From positions 3,945,174-4,009,173 of the forward strand of contig NC_049989.1 in assembly GCF_000003815.2 (NCBI RefSeq): a stretch of DNA of 64,000 nucleotides, read 5' to 3'. The DNA is from Branchiostoma floridae. Lineage: Eukaryota > Chordata > Leptocardii > Amphioxiformes > Branchiostomatidae. A program made the position numbers and the translations under genes. The notes beneath the pieces are model-generated. The model was given only the letters and a program-made list of their open reading frames with translations. It made no database searches and was not told the DNA's origin. This document shows, piece by piece, positions 1 to 14,700 of this stretch; the first letter of the stretch is position 1; each line of letters begins with the position of its first letter.

Positions 1-778
1 GAATTATTTCCTTACCTTTTGCGCCACAAGAACTGCTTATCAGTCCACCGAATAATCACCCTTTGTCATCTCAATTACCTTAACAAAAAGTCCCCAGTAT
101 TGCCCAGATATCTAGAAATCTCTCATATTAAGGAAAAGGTTCCATTGGCTGTTGGAACGGAGAGGTTTGGATATGTTCTGACGGGGGTCAAAGTTTGAAA
201 ATTCATAATTGTTCCTAAAAAAACAAAAGCAAGCCGAACTGCCTATGTGAAGTCTTACTTCATAGATTTAAAGAAATCACAAATCATCACACCACCACTT
301 ACAATTGTCTGTGTATGCAAGGACGTTATATGAGAGCTCTGATCATGAATACATGTATCGAAGTTCCTCAGAATACACACTATTTACACATGTACTCAGG
401 CCCCAGCGCTTGAACCCAACTGTTACACCGGTTACACTATGGATTTCTCTAGATTTCTGAGAGAAGAATCGCAACCATTACGAACAAATCCTAAACTTAA
501 AATTTCAACACAAAGGGATTTCAAGTTGCCAGACACACTTAGCTTGCACGCTCGACTGAACAGTTCAAGTCTTCTGAGTAAAATCCGTGAAAAGTTACAT
601 GAATTTTATGACATCTATCAACACAGACGAACTTTCATGCTTACTTAAAGAAAAATCTTCATGAGAATGACTTATAAGAATCATACCAGCGTATTATTGT
701 ATGTAGCCGACTCGCCATATACTAATACACAGATCCTCTGACCGAAGAGTTCCTGGAACAGCCCCGAATTGCTCTTAC
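1..778. other. Intron of the giant gene, no feature seen
   Basis: This follows the donor at 778 on the minus strand. The 69-codon plus-strand ORF at 439-648 has no recognisable similarity and no splice context. I see no further exon, so the next one is outside the window. Confidence 0.4.
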
Positions 779-3700
779 CTGAGCTGAAACTCCGCCTTCC
801 GTTTCTCCTGCTCCAGCATGCCGAGCTGAAGCTGCAGGTGGTTGTAGTTCACCAGACCTTTACGGTGAAGGATGCGCCCCTTTTTCTCACCGAGGAGCGA
901 CAGTTCTCCTTTCCGTAGCATCTTGCTGCAAGTGTCCCTCCAGGTGCCCACTGCTACATCAAATATAGGCAATTATGGCCCGTCTCATGGGATGCCCTTG
1001 CCACATTCTCATTGTAATTCGAAAGACAATAGGCAAGGTTCACCATGGTAGATCTATATCATCCTTGCAATAGGAAAGAACTATAACGTTAATAGTGGGT
1101 TATACATTCTGTCAAGTCTATATTTCTGCATGGGGCGTCTGCCTTTATCTACTAATTGCCGTAGTCATTTGTTTTGTATACATTTTGACAGATGCACTTT
1201 ATGTCTTTTATATGTGACTTTCAGAATTATCAGAGAACCCCTTCTAAAACTAAATGTTTTGCAAAGACACGCTTGAGATATGATGAACTTCAGTGGTTCT
1301 ACCGGAAGTAGTTTTCTGTAAAGACCAGTATTCTAAGCAACTGGTGAAAAGCCATAAAATGATAAATGTGGGGTCATCAGCTTTCATTGTTCTGTAGGGG
1401 AGTTACGAAGTTACATCGCCTGAAGCAAGGACGTTACATAAGCTAGTGTTCTACAGGTCATTTTTTCGCCCAGCAACATTCTTGTCCCTAGAAAAACGGT
1501 CTTTTGAGTTGTGTCCTGAACACACCTGTGATTGATAAACAAAAGGTGATTATCGCCTCCAGTGAACAGTATCGTTGTCTTGCTTGAAGAGATAGTTTTG
1601 TCCTGGACACTTTTTGACTGACCAACAAAATGTAATTATCTCCTCCAGTGAATAACGCAGTTGTCTTGTGTACACCCTTTGAATTGCTTTTGTCTTATTT
1701 CCAACACACCTTCTGCTATTGTCCTTTCTCTTCAATAGGTATAATTTTTGCATGGATGCAAAGAAAATTTTAACTTTAAAAGAATCATGCTTGAGTTACA
1801 TTGCATGCACATGAAAGCGTGACATTACAAAAGCACTTTACGAAGAAAAAGCAAAATAATATGAAAAAGCCCAATAAAAAGCCATTATCTACAGAAATGA
1901 CAGTAGAAAATAGCGATCTGGAATGATTCTGGAGTCCTTTAATAAAAATAGAATTTCAGTATAGTACAGCTCATTCCTATTTCATTCAAGAGAACAGTCT
2001 GTTTATCCATCACCTACTCCCCACCTCCCTGTGCTGCTCCATTCTGTCCTGTGTTACTCTCCATGGCCAAGCAGAGTTTAGGCTCCAGCTGTTTTTTAGG
2101 CTTTCTATTTTGTATTGTATCTTGTATTGTCAAAACCTAACGATGGCTGGCAGACTTAAAGAAACATGACAAACTAGAAAGCCCCATAAAAACGACAAAA
2201 AAAACCTAAAAAAACAACTGGAGCCTAACCTCTGCTTGGAGAGTAGTCCTGTGTAGCAGACTACTTTAGTATAAATCTATTCTCCAAGCAGAGGTTGGAT
2301 CGTGGGGATAGTAGTGGTCTTGAGCCAGAGGAGAGTAGCCTGGGTACCATCCTGTTTCTACCGGGGCTCCTTACATTCACTAACAATATTTTTTAGGGTA
2401 GCGAGAGTAAGAAGCACCAGTAGAAATAGGATGGTACCAAGAGTAGAGAAGAGGGGAGTGAGCCGTTTAAATTCCCCGCCACTACTTTCCATGCAACCCA
2501 ACCTCTGCTTGGAGAATACATGTACATTGAATCCACATCCCCACTATACATGTATACACACATTTGCCAAGAAAATACTGGTATAATATTCTCCATGCCA
2601 GGATTAGTTCCATCAACTGTGAGACAGATTGCTCATCTGCTACTTCGTTCTCAACTCCATTTGACTTGATAAGATTTTTCTTACAAATTTTCATAGACAA
2701 TCATCTTTAATTCAAAGACAATTGAAACTGATCTCCACCAAATGACTTCAATCTTATACATCCCAAAGTATCGTTTATCAAAGATAAGCATAATGTGAAA
2801 GATTAGAAAAGGTAGTGTATAGTCTCAGGTTTCCCTCACATGCTAATTTAATCATACTGTATTATGATTCCGTTACACCACAAACACTATTGTCCATGCC
2901 TGTCTGATATATCCTTAATAACAATGTAGAAAGAATGCACTTTAGACTTGTCAGGTGTTACTGGTTATCATAATTCATTCCCTTTCATGCATGACAGACT
3001 TAATTCCCAAAAGTAATGTATAAAATTAACCAACACACACAACTTTCTGAATCTCTCATCAGAGTATTAAAATCCCCCAAACATGCCCAAAAGTCATTTG
3101 AGAAGCAGCAATACTGATTGAAAAATCAACAGGATAATATACAATCCAAATACATTATTAAACAACATATACATATACATGACACACTCTTTTGATACTG
3201 AATAATGGTAACAACATGGTTATCTATGAATCAGATTCACCACTAGAAAGATGCAATCTTTGTGTACATGTCATTGTTTATTTTAAATATTAAAATCTTT
3301 GTGATCTCAAAACACTTTGCTACAAAAAGACCTGTAGAATAAAATGGTTCATGGTCTAAACTGCCCATATGCAGTGAGATGTATTGTGGGTAGTCCCCTA
3401 TGCTGAAAACAATTGTGTAATACACAATTGCTTACATGATTAATACATGCTTAATACATGTTCAAAGATAATGTTATTGTTGTCATTGGGTGGGGCAACT
3501 ACTCTCTCTTTGCAGCCAGGGGCTGAATTGCAAGGAGCTTACAATAGGCGGGGCTAAATCGCAAGGGTCTGGAGCGAGCTGCCATTCGGCGCCACTCAGG
3601 TGACCTCAATACGACTGCCTCAATTGTAGAGCTGGACAATGTCTCAGGGGCTGCCATCTATCTCGCTGTGCATGAGCAGCTTGAACCATGAACTGGTTTA

Positions 3701-6700
3701 TTACTGCAAAAATACTCTAGGTTTTCTGTGTTTGTTATCTAAGACCTCCTCTGTGGTATCTCTTCTGCATATCCGAGTACGAACGTTCCAAATGAAGATA
3801 CTCCTGGAAGAAAAGGTGGAGAGGTATTAATAAGCAAATTTGCAACACCAATTCATCCTTATGTGACATAATTGAGATGTATGCAGTGTCAGAAGTTGTG
3901 ACTTTAAAATAAGGATCCTGACTTTTTTGACAGATTTGTTTTCTTGAAAATGTTGGGTTTGGAATTTCATCTCTCTCTCAAAACATATGTGAACATTTTG
4001 ATACATAGTTTGAATATTTCAAACTTGTGATTATTAAATAATACAACAGTCTGTAATCCTCTGAATAATTTCAATTAAAACAAACTAGTTGGGCAGGAAG
4101 AATGCCCAATCATGCATCAGAAACTCTAAATGGCAGTTAGCATGTGCTGAGTGAGGTGAGTGAATAAGTCAACCAATCACAGAAGGCCTTACTCAGTGGA
4201 TTACACATGCTATAGTTGAAAGAATCCTCCATTCTGGAATCCTTATAGTTAATTTTTCTAAAAGCTTCTGTGATTGCTTGGAAGAGTGGTGTCTAGAACT
4301 GCCCTTACTCCCTTATCACCATGGCAGTGACAGAAGTGATGGTATTGATGGATGGATCAATGGTGAGATAGCCACTACAAGGTTGTGCAAAAGTCAGAGC
4401 CATTTCCTTCTTCTGACAGTTCTGTGACTGCTTGGAAGTTGGAAGAGTGGTGTCTAAAACTGCCCTTGATCCCTTATCACCATGACAGAAGAGATGGTAT
4501 TGATGGATTGATGGGACGTGCAAAAGTCACAGCCGTTTCCTGCTGGCAAAGCAACCTACATGCGTGGTAGCACACTCGTGTTTCCGCTACTAGTGCCGAT
4601 TCTGTCCACGCGGCTCTACCTTGGTTTGGTGCGTGAGCTGGTTCTGCAGCTTGGTCAGCTCCACCATCTTCTGTCCGAGCAGCGCGGTGTTCTTCTGGGC
4701 GCGCTCCTCCGCAATGTTCAGCTGCCGGTCCATGTGCTTCAGCTTCCGCTCCAGGTTCTGGACGTACGGACTCTCCCTCAGGATGGCCTCCTCCTGAAGT
4801 GTAGACTAACAACCAAAACGTCAATCTGAGTCATTACAAGGCAGAGAGACATGCCCTCCTGAAGGTAGACTAACAACCAAAACGTCAATCTGAGTCATTA
4901 CAAAGCAGAGAGACATGACCTCCTGAAGGGTAGACTAACAACAGAAATGTTTTACACTTGTCAGTCAAAGTCATTACAAATCCAAGAGACATGCCTATCT
5001 TTATCGATTAAGATCATAAAAACATCCAAAAGTGTGAAAATGATGATGCAGTTTTTCTCAGGTAAAACAATTTTATGAGGACTATTAAAGTATCAGGCTG
5101 CTAATATGACATGACTGTGTAAGAAATACAAAATGTATTGTGCTTTGCATGCATGGAAGTATTTTGATAGCACACCTTTTTACTATGACTTCAAAGAACA
5201 CCAACAACAAGTCTACATATGAAGACTTACAGCATCAGGGGTGCCGTTCCCGTTGATGGCATCGCCCCCCTCCCCACTGAGCCTCCTCAGCTCCTTGTTC
5301 TCCACCCTCAGCTGCTTGACTCTCTCCTGAAGGTGGCGCAGCAGTTTGATGGTGCTGGCGTCTCCCCCTGCCAGCGAGGACTGAGACAAACTGGAGGACT
5401 GAGACAAACTGGACGGACCAGACACACGTGACGGTGTGCTTGGCGTGCTCTGGAAGGGGAGAGAGAAAAGCCTTAGGGACATTCTGTGAAGTGTGTAAGA
5501 TAAATAAAAATTCGTACCAACCTGTGAGTGCAGAACAATTGCACTTGTCTTCTTCTCTGAAGCCATGGTTGAATATCCATGGTTGAATATCCATGGCAAA
5601 AGAGAAGAAGACAACAGTCACTCAAGCAACTGGATAGACTTTGGAAACAGTCACATTTTAGATAGCATCCACTACCTTTTTTTCAGTCACTGAGCATCAT
5701 CTGTAGTCGAACAGGTACTTAGTCAAAAACTATACATAATGTGAAATGTTTTGTCTTCAGGGGACTTGTGGTAGGAAGGCAAAAGGGGTGTTGATTTAAG
5801 TATGCTGTCGAAACAACCGTAGAAACACAATGCCAGACAGAGCAGATGTTTGCAGTGTGGTGAGTTTGCCGTTGGAGGTCACTGTGAAAACTGTGAACAT
5901 AAATCCATGATCACATATATCACGATTTAGTTAAAAATATGAAAGTGACATCTAGACCAAATACAAGGACCTTGAAGAGCAGAGTTCTCCAAACAGCAAC
6001 TGTACCTGGAAAGTTTTCCTGACCACAGAGAGTCTCTGTACTTCTTCTTCTAGTTCCTCTATTCTCTTGAGCTGAGAGGAGTGGGCCTGTCTGTCCTTCT
6101 CATGCTGCCGTCTGGGAGGGGAACAGAAATTCAACATGTCACTGTAAGTTTGCAAATCACATTTAACGGAAATCTTTGCTACCAAAGGAGCCACCTAACC
6201 AGATTGACGGATAAGGTCAGTCACTTTTTGGGACCACATCCTTCACACTGAATCAGTGACACCTAGCAGTGTGAGGTAGAGCCCTAAGGAAGGAGATATA
6301 TAGACAGCCACTGAAAAGTGTACTGTTTGTGTGTAAACTTGATAATGTGTGTGAAATTCTCCAGTGATTTACAAACTTGCTGAAACTATTCATCTTTTGA
6401 CAGATTGTGTTCTCTCGGGATTCAATCCAAATTCTCTTGATAATGACTCCAAATTCTCCATATGGTGTCATTCATAAATTAAAGGAAAATGATTGCCTTA
6501 TTCCAAAAGGAGTTTGCTTGTTTAAACCTTTGTTTATTCAAGAAAGCTAAAATTGGCCTGGAGGCCGCTTTTCATCAAGGTCACGAGGAGGGGATGATGC
6601 ATAATGCAAGAAGCTTACTTTTCCAGTTCCAGGTTCATCTCCTGTTCAAACTTTTTGGCCAGCTTCTTTATCGTGGCGTCCTTCCAGGCCGTCATGTTGC

Positions 6701-8791
6701 GCTGGATTTCCCTCAGCTCTTCGTCCTTAGAGATGAGGTTGTGCTGCAGGGAGGACACCTCGTCCTTGTCCTTCTTCACTGCCTGTTGGAGCTTACCGAT
6801 CTCATCCAGATGATCCTGGTGGAAAACAAAAACAAGAGCTTTCAGAACTACAATCTGGTGACTTGGGGTAGGTATTGGGACAGAAAATTCAGGTACAGGT
6901 ACAGTCCTGGTCCAGAGGATCAGGTCCTGGTCCAGACCTGAACCTTATTGGCAATAGCTGCAATAATCAAAACAATGGTCCAATTTTTCATCCAGATGGT
7001 CCTGGGGCAGAATGAAAACAAGACCTTTTTATAACTCCTATCTGGTGACCAAACCATATTCATATCAAAAGCTGGAAGTTCATCTGCAGAACCATAACAT
7101 GCCTCTAGTGGGCCTGAAATCTAAATATTCACCGGCTGCTGAAATTTACCAATTTCATCCAGATGATCCATTTTTAAAAATTACATACCTGAATGAGTTT
7201 TTCCCTCATAGTCTCCACTTCCTTCTCCTTCTCACTGTGGTACAGCTCTCTCAGCTGCTTTACTTCCCTTTCCTTAAGGAGAAAAGAAGAAAAAAAGTCT
7301 GTACCATAAAAAAAGGGTGTACCATAAATTTACAGATATCGTCATCTAACAGAAGTTGACACAAATATGAGTACAAAAGAGTTCTGTTGTTAACATCAAC
7401 TCTCATAATTCCACCGGGTGCCATTATACTGTCACAAATATTGTAATAGAGGCCTTCTGATGATTGTTTTGAACAATTTGAACTATCTGAAGTATATATA
7501 CCTTAGGACTACTGATGCTGCATTTGGTACATACCAATTGAAATCATTTCAAATTCATGAATTTTTTCTCATGTAGCGGTATTATGGCATCCGGTGGAAT
7601 TATGAGAGCTGCTTTAAGTGGTCTTTTACCTTCTCTTTCCTCTGGGTCCTACCATTCCACATATTAGTGGGGGTTTCCACTCAACACACAACATAGTGCT
7701 CTTTACCTTTTCTTTGTTAACCTGCTGAGTTGCTTTCTTCTGTGATGCCATTTCCTCGTGCAGTCCCGTCACCAGCTGCCGGAGGTCCGTGTTTGTCGCT
7801 TTGAGGTTAGCCTGGAAAGGAAATAAGCAGCTTCATCAGCAAAGAGATCAGAACTTTGTTCAATTTGTTATTGAAACTGGGCTGAATTCTCGACTTGTGC
7901 ATTTAGTGTTTTAATCATTGATGTTCTTTCAATTTCTCCTGTCAGCTTAACTTTATCCTAAAAAGTTATAATCACACTTTCTTTGGCATGTGCTTAGCTG
8001 GACACACTGAAGAAGAAAGGTGAGTTTCAGACCTACCAGTGCTTCTGACACAGCAGACCTGGACTTGTGTGGACTCTGGCCTCTGTTCTCACTAATGTCC
8101 AGGGACTGGTCAAACTCATCATCTTCTTCACCACTGAAAGACATTACATAAAAAAATTAAGCCATATCAGTTATAGTACCTTCTTTATAATGTGTGTTTA
8201 TGGTTTTGATTAGTAATGCTAGTTTACCTTTATCTGCGGGGTAACCTATATCCATTATTCTTAAAAACAGGGTACATAGGAATGTCAACTCCACGGACAG
8301 TGGTTTCAAATTGCAATATTTTGAAACTATTTGAAACCACCATCCAGTGATTTTATATTCTTAAAAATTGTTCTTAAACACAACAGATATGGGTTACCCC
8401 ACGGATAAAGGTAAACTAGCATTATGCCATGTAATGATTAAAAAAAAAGTATGCATGAGTTCAGAAAAGCTAGTCTCGGACTCCATTCTTCTACATGTAG
8501 ATGTAAAGGACTTGATCATAAGCCATAAAGCATAGCCAAGTGCTTATAAACAATAAAAACATCTCCCTACCTTGGTACTTTCACACTCCTGGGAGCAGTA
8601 CCCAACAGCTGAGCGCTCCTCTGACACTCATCGTTGATTTCTGAGACGACAGATTTCTCGTGTCTGTCCAACAGCATCGAGGTCTCCTTTTCCCGTACAG
8701 CGGCGGAATTTTTCTCACTTCTCACCATGCGCAGCTCGTCTTCCAGCTTCCTCATCTTCTCCCTCAGCTTTTCTACATCGCTGACTTTTTC
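779..8791 (-). CDS. Coiled-coil rod, second half (exons 27-36), continues off window
   Basis: Ten exons. The first ends in a less coiled segment (SVVSEINDECQRSAQLLG then TAPRS). Next comes an acidic linker (GEEDDEFDQSLDIS, 8133-8037), then heptads (EREVKQLRELYHSEKEKEVE, KLAKKFEQEMNLELE). The exon 5449-5231 starts with a Ser-rich, SLSQSS-repeated linker and returns to heptads (LRHLQERVKQLRVENKELRR). The 58-base exon 3803-3746 (YLHLERSYSDMQKRYH) was placed because the phases of 4620 and 950 require an intervening exon. Its donor GTCTTA is weak. The last exon ends LEQEKRKAEFQL, open at GTAAGAG. Confidence 0.75.
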
Positions 8792-11700
8792 CTGGTAAAG
8801 AGACAGAGACATTAACTCACTGTAAATACAAACATTGTTATGATATTTCTTGCTGCGTTCCCCTGCACTTTGTCTACAAATTTCAGCAATGTCTACATGT
8901 AAATACTGGAACAAATCACAATGTCAGAGTAAATGACAGACCATGAAGTAACGGAGGGTTGTTTGGTTACTTGAATACAGAATTTGAACGTGTATAATGA
9001 TATTGAAAAAAAAAACAGAATATAGTTGATAGGAAGTATTAAGAAAATAAGTGCAAAACAATGAAAACTATTAAATCTTTTTGTAATGGTCCAGATATTT
9101 TCAGACACCCCTACAATTCTTCATGGTTTGTCCCTGTGGAACATGTTGCATGCTACAAATCTTGTTGAAGGGAACTGTTAGGATTTCACCATGTTAGTAC
9201 AAAACTTCATGCAAAGGTTATTACTTCTTTTAGACAGTAGAGCTACAATCTATCAATACAATCTATATATTGACTATAGCTTAGTTCTGGTACAGTTAAA
9301 TCTGGTCTTAACAACCACTTATAACTGGAGGTGTTTGGTCAGCCAGGTTTGTCTGTACACTATACAAAAGTCATGTAACGCTGGTTCACCTTTATCTGCG
9401 GGGTAACCTAGATCCATTGTATTCAAAATTCTAGTATCTAGGAAATACCATATCAAGTCGATGGACGGTGGTTTCAAATTACAATGTATTTGAAATATTG
9501 CAGTTTGAACCACAGTCTGTCGACTTGAAATCCCTTAAGACTTTCTTTCAGATACAACAGATATAGCTTACCCTGCGAATAAAGGTGAACCAGCGTTACA
9601 TTTGTATGTATCAGATCTACAAGGACTATCATCACAGTCAGTAAACCCACCAGATGTCCACAACCATGCATGGGTTATAAAGACAAAACAACAACATCAC
9701 CACCAGACTGCCCTACACCAGGGACTATATCTAACTGGCCCATCACCTAACAGAGGCACCAAAAGTCTACAAGGCTCTGAGGAGCTCTTACCTTCCAGGA
9801 ATTAATCTGGGAGAGCAGGCCCTGGTGGGAACAGGTGTGCAGTTATATGCAGGTGCAGTTAGCATGGGTTAGGTGCATGGAAATCTAGCCTAATTTCTTC
9901 ATTGCTTGTTCTAGCTTTGCTGCGGCCATAAACTGATTGTTCAGCGTTGTAGATCCCATCAGACTTTTTTTCATCTACATGTATGCTCAGTTCTCTGAAA
10001 GTTACTGGTTTATCATGACCTGTTGAGATCTCATGTAGCCATCAGAGAAATGTGCATACGATGTAGTTCTAAAAAACAATGTCTTGTGGGGGAATGAAGA
10101 ATACATTGTACTTCATAGTGAGTTTCCAAATTTTTGTTGCTGTGGTACATCTATTTGCACTTGTCGGAATGAACAGCTTTTGTGGGCATTTTAGTCAACG
10201 AGCTTTAAGGCAAGAGCACATACATGTACATGAGGATTTGGAAAGATAGAAATTTGGGAGCTTGAGCTGCTAGGTATAGATAGGTTACCTATAAAATCAG
10301 AAAGTGGCCATGCAGTCTGCAGAAAACCATTTGCCTTAAAACAGGGAAGCAAGCTGGCATGCAGCTGGCAAGCAGTACACATTCAAGCAATTTATGCTCT
10401 TATTACTCAATGGACGATGATGATTTGGCATGTAACAAAAGGGAAAAGACTTTGTTAAGTCTTAAAGTTAAACCCATCTATTGTCTACAAAACTGTAGTT
10501 TAACTAATTCAGTACACTACTTCCTGTAGCAAAAGTCAACATGACATTGTCTATTGTTTCGCTTAAAATACCACAAAAAGTTGTTGCTTTTCTAAAAGTA
10601 GTATCATAAACATGCTGAACATGCAATGTTCATGCATTGCAACAATCTGTGTGAGAAAATTTTAGAAGTCATGCTAGGTTACATGCAAATCAATCAAGCA
10701 GTTAAAATCACTGTAAGACCTAGTCTTCAGTACTCCCTTGCACTAGTGAACCATCGGTGTGTAGGGTCTCCTACCTGCGTTAGCTGTTCCCTGAGTTGTT
10801 TGATCTCCTCCTCCTTCTCCACCTTCATGGAGTCGCGGACCTCGTTAATGGCGGCTAGTTTGTCTCTGTGTGCTGCACGGATCTGCTGACGGGCCTGGTC
10901 CAGCTCCTGAACAAAATACGTACATTTGTTTCTAACAATATGACCTACTGACAGTGCATCCATGCTCCAAGTGTTAACTAGTTACAGCATACATTTTACT
11001 AAAAAAAAAAACGCTAACAAAAAACCACCGCAAACATTTCTGCATTTACAGTATTTTAGATCGGCGGTTAGAAGAAAGACTTGATCTTATGACGGGACAA
11101 AGACTGAAGTTTCAGAAAGGCAAAGAGAACTGTATACAGACTGGATATATCAGGTTTGGATAAACATGACTCACCTGTTTAAGGCCAGTGCAGTTCTTGT
11201 CAGCTTGGTTGTGCAGTTGTCTCTCCTTCTCCAGCTCCTCTTGTACTCTACTGATCTGTTTGTTTGAGTCGTCCTGCCAACGATCTTTCTCACGCTGAAA
11301 CGCTCGCTCCTTTTCGGTTTCCCAGGAGGCCTTCTCCTTGCTGATTGCACTTCGAATCTAAACATCAAAGTATCACTTTGTTGATTTCCATTTTAAATGT
11401 AGTCATTGATAAGGTTAATCTAGAACAGGGCTGTCTCCAACTTTGAATTTTTCTGTCCCTCTCACTGTCATTTCAAGCTGATGAAAACACACATTTTCAT
11501 CAATTTTATGTAATCTTGGGATGTTTATTTTTTTTTCCATCCCAACAAGCAAATTTCCGTTCCAGGAAGGAGGGCGGGTCCTGGAGACAGCCCTCTGATC
11601 TAATCTTGGCTACTTTATACTTAAAGAACATGTAGATCCCTCATGTTTATGAACAGGCTAGTCCATAAGACCCTCTTACCTGTTCCTTGGCCTCCAGTCT

Positions 11701-14700
11701 CATCCTGTCTCCCAGGGTGCGCGTGGCCTCCTCCTGTTGGCGCAGGCGCTCACGTACCATCGTCACTTCATCGTCTTTGGCCTGGAAGCCAACACAATAT
11801 CATTTAACAAGACAACAACAATTTGAGCACAATTACTTGTACAATCTGGGGATTGTCTTAATGCAGTGTACAAGGAGTGATCAGTAAGTTCTTGGCCTAA
11901 CCCAGATATAATAAGCACAACTCAAATTTTGAGGGCACAACTTCGTAGCATGAAGCCGCCAAATTTCAAATCATTGCATTTATTACTTACCAGGTATACT
12001 TGACATACTTTATACTTGACATTCTATGCTTCAAACTCTGAGTTGGTCTTATTATTTCTGGGTTAGGCTAAGAAATTGACCGCTCGTAATACTGAAATGC
12101 AGAGAATGCTGGAAGATGGAGCAGTTACTGTTCACTGACCAAAATCCTTTGCTCCATCTCAGCCAGCTGTTCCGCCATTCGCTCCTCCTGGCGGGCAAGG
12201 ATATCCCTTCGCTCCCGGTCAGACTGGTCTCCCAGCTGAGAACAAGAGAAATGCTTATCATGAAATGTCTGTCATTTTTACTCCAGTTTTAGTTTGTTTT
12301 GTTTGTTTATTTTTATTTAACCAGGGTTTCATGTCACCTGGCTGGCATTTTCAAAGATTCCTGGGAGGAAACTTATGCATCTGGAACTACCCTCATAAGT
12401 TTTAGATTCATTTATTTCTTTGGGGAACGTGGAAAGAGGAGGTTTTCATAGTGTTTAAGTCCATGGTTGTTGTACTGTACAGTAGAAATACATTGGAAAT
12501 ACATAATTGCAGTGCCATGAATATGTGGTGGAGATAAAAGGAAAGCCACAACGAAAATTTTAAGATCACGGTCATTGATTCTAAAAGTAATCCATGATCT
12601 TTAACAAACATGGTGAAAATCTAAATTATGAATCTAGAATTTCTGTATTTCTTGCGCAATTGTGTCACTGTAACATTCCCTTAACAATATAATCCAGGTA
12701 CATAAGACTTGATTTAATGTCAAACATCAGGTGCATGTACAGTAAAAGCCATTTAATTGCACACCGGATTAACGCACACTTCTGTTAACTGCACGGAAAC
12801 CCCAAATCCCAAAACAGTGCAGTCCAGCTAGATAACTTCGTATTATTGCACCAGTCGGATAATTGCACGAAATTCACTGGCAAATAGGCCGTGCAATTAA
12901 GCGGCTTCTACTGTATTAATAAATTTGCTGTTCACTTCCTTACCCTGTCCAGTTCTCTCTGTTTATCTTCTAGCAGCATGTGGCGGAGTGCAGCAAGTGA
13001 GGTCTCCTATGATTACATTTGAAAAGAAAGGTTCAAGTTAAGAATAAATTCAAAGCTATAGTTTCCAGAAGGGTATATTATTATAGATAGGTCAGTTTCT
13101 TTTACATCTTTATGACAAGTCAATAAGGAATGGGTCAACAATAAATTTTTTTTTCTTACCTTGTCTTTCTTGAGTTTTACAACATTTTTCTCATTCTCCT
13201 CTATCAGGCTGTCCTTCAGTTCACTTTCCTGTGAGAAAAAGTGCAATATTTTAGAAACAACAAGTTTCTAAATCAAACAGTTTGTTCATAATACATTCCT
13301 GGAAATACAATGTAGCAGAATGATTTCTTTCCATGTTTGATTAAAATTCAGTGCACCATTGAGTTCTCTGTTTCACTTGAACATATTAAACACACAACAA
13401 CCCTACCTTGACCTGAAACGTGGTCCAGTCAAAGTATGAAGAGACTAAAGTTGTAAAGTGATTGTTTTCAAATTCGTGCAGTACTGCTCCTAACAGCTAG
13501 ATGGCACTACCACACAGCACACCAACAGGAAAGCAACCCGTACCTGGCTGAGCTCCTCTTGCATCTTGTAAACAGTCTCCTGAAGTTTTCTGTTCAGCTT
13601 GTCTTTCTCATGGAGCTCTGCTTCTAGAGAGACAATCCTCCTGTCTCTGTCTGCGAGCTGTGATCTCAAGTCGGTCAACTCTGCCCAGGTTCTCTTGCTG
13701 GCCTTATCTACCGCATCTGTCTTGTTCTGTGGAATATAGAGTAAATGTTACGAACTATAGTCAACGTAGAATATGTATTAACTGTTCAACACAGTTTTAG
13801 AATTGCTAAAAACAATCACACATGTTCACCTTGTCATACCTGTTATTGGCATAAGCTTTTTTTTCATTCTAATTTGGTTATGTAAGTCATAAAGTACATG
13901 ATGGGATGAAAGTAGAGTTGTACAAATAGGAGTTCAGAGATACGTCATATACAAAACATAATGTTGTCAGTGATAACAACATAAAACCTTTTCAAAATGA
14001 AGACAGCAATATGTATTAGATCATTGCCATCATCCTCTTAAATAAAAATATGTATAAAGTCATATAGATTTTGGTTCTGACCTCAATGTCCCTCTTCCTG
14101 GCCCGCTCCAGTTCCTTGACTTTGAGATGTAGCTGTTCCATCTGGTGGACAGCATCCCCCTTGTCCAGCTGAGACTCTTCCAGTTGTCGCTTGCACTCCT
14201 CAAGGTCCTGTAGGTAAAGTGTAATATTAAATATTAAATAATCCACCTCTTTAGGCTTAAATCTAAAAAATCATGCAAAAAAAGGCCACACAAACAAAAA
14301 TCTGATGCAGTGATATGTAATGCAGATGTTTGATTTTGGTGCAAGGCAGTCTCCAGCTTTGAATTTGTAACACTAATTGTTAATTTTCATGGCTCAATCT
14401 GTACTTTAACACAACAAAAGTACATTTTCATTAATTCCCTGTCATGAAGATATCTTCGATAGACAGGATGGATTTTTTCCATCCCAACAAGCAAGTTTCC
14501 ATCCGGGGACGGAGGGACAGGTCCTGGAGACAGCCCTATACTGGTGTATGATTGTCTGAATTAATATATTCTATATTTGATAGCATAAGGACAGAAATGT
14601 TCCCCCTACATGTATACTGTAACAGAATAAAGAGAACAGTATCTAAAAAAAAGATTTATGGTATTGCTTACATCTTGCAACTCCTCCACCTTTGCTCGAG

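Noticed and set aside
2302-2586. 94-codon plus-strand ORF
   Set aside because: Lies within and beside a palindromic MITE; no coding signal.
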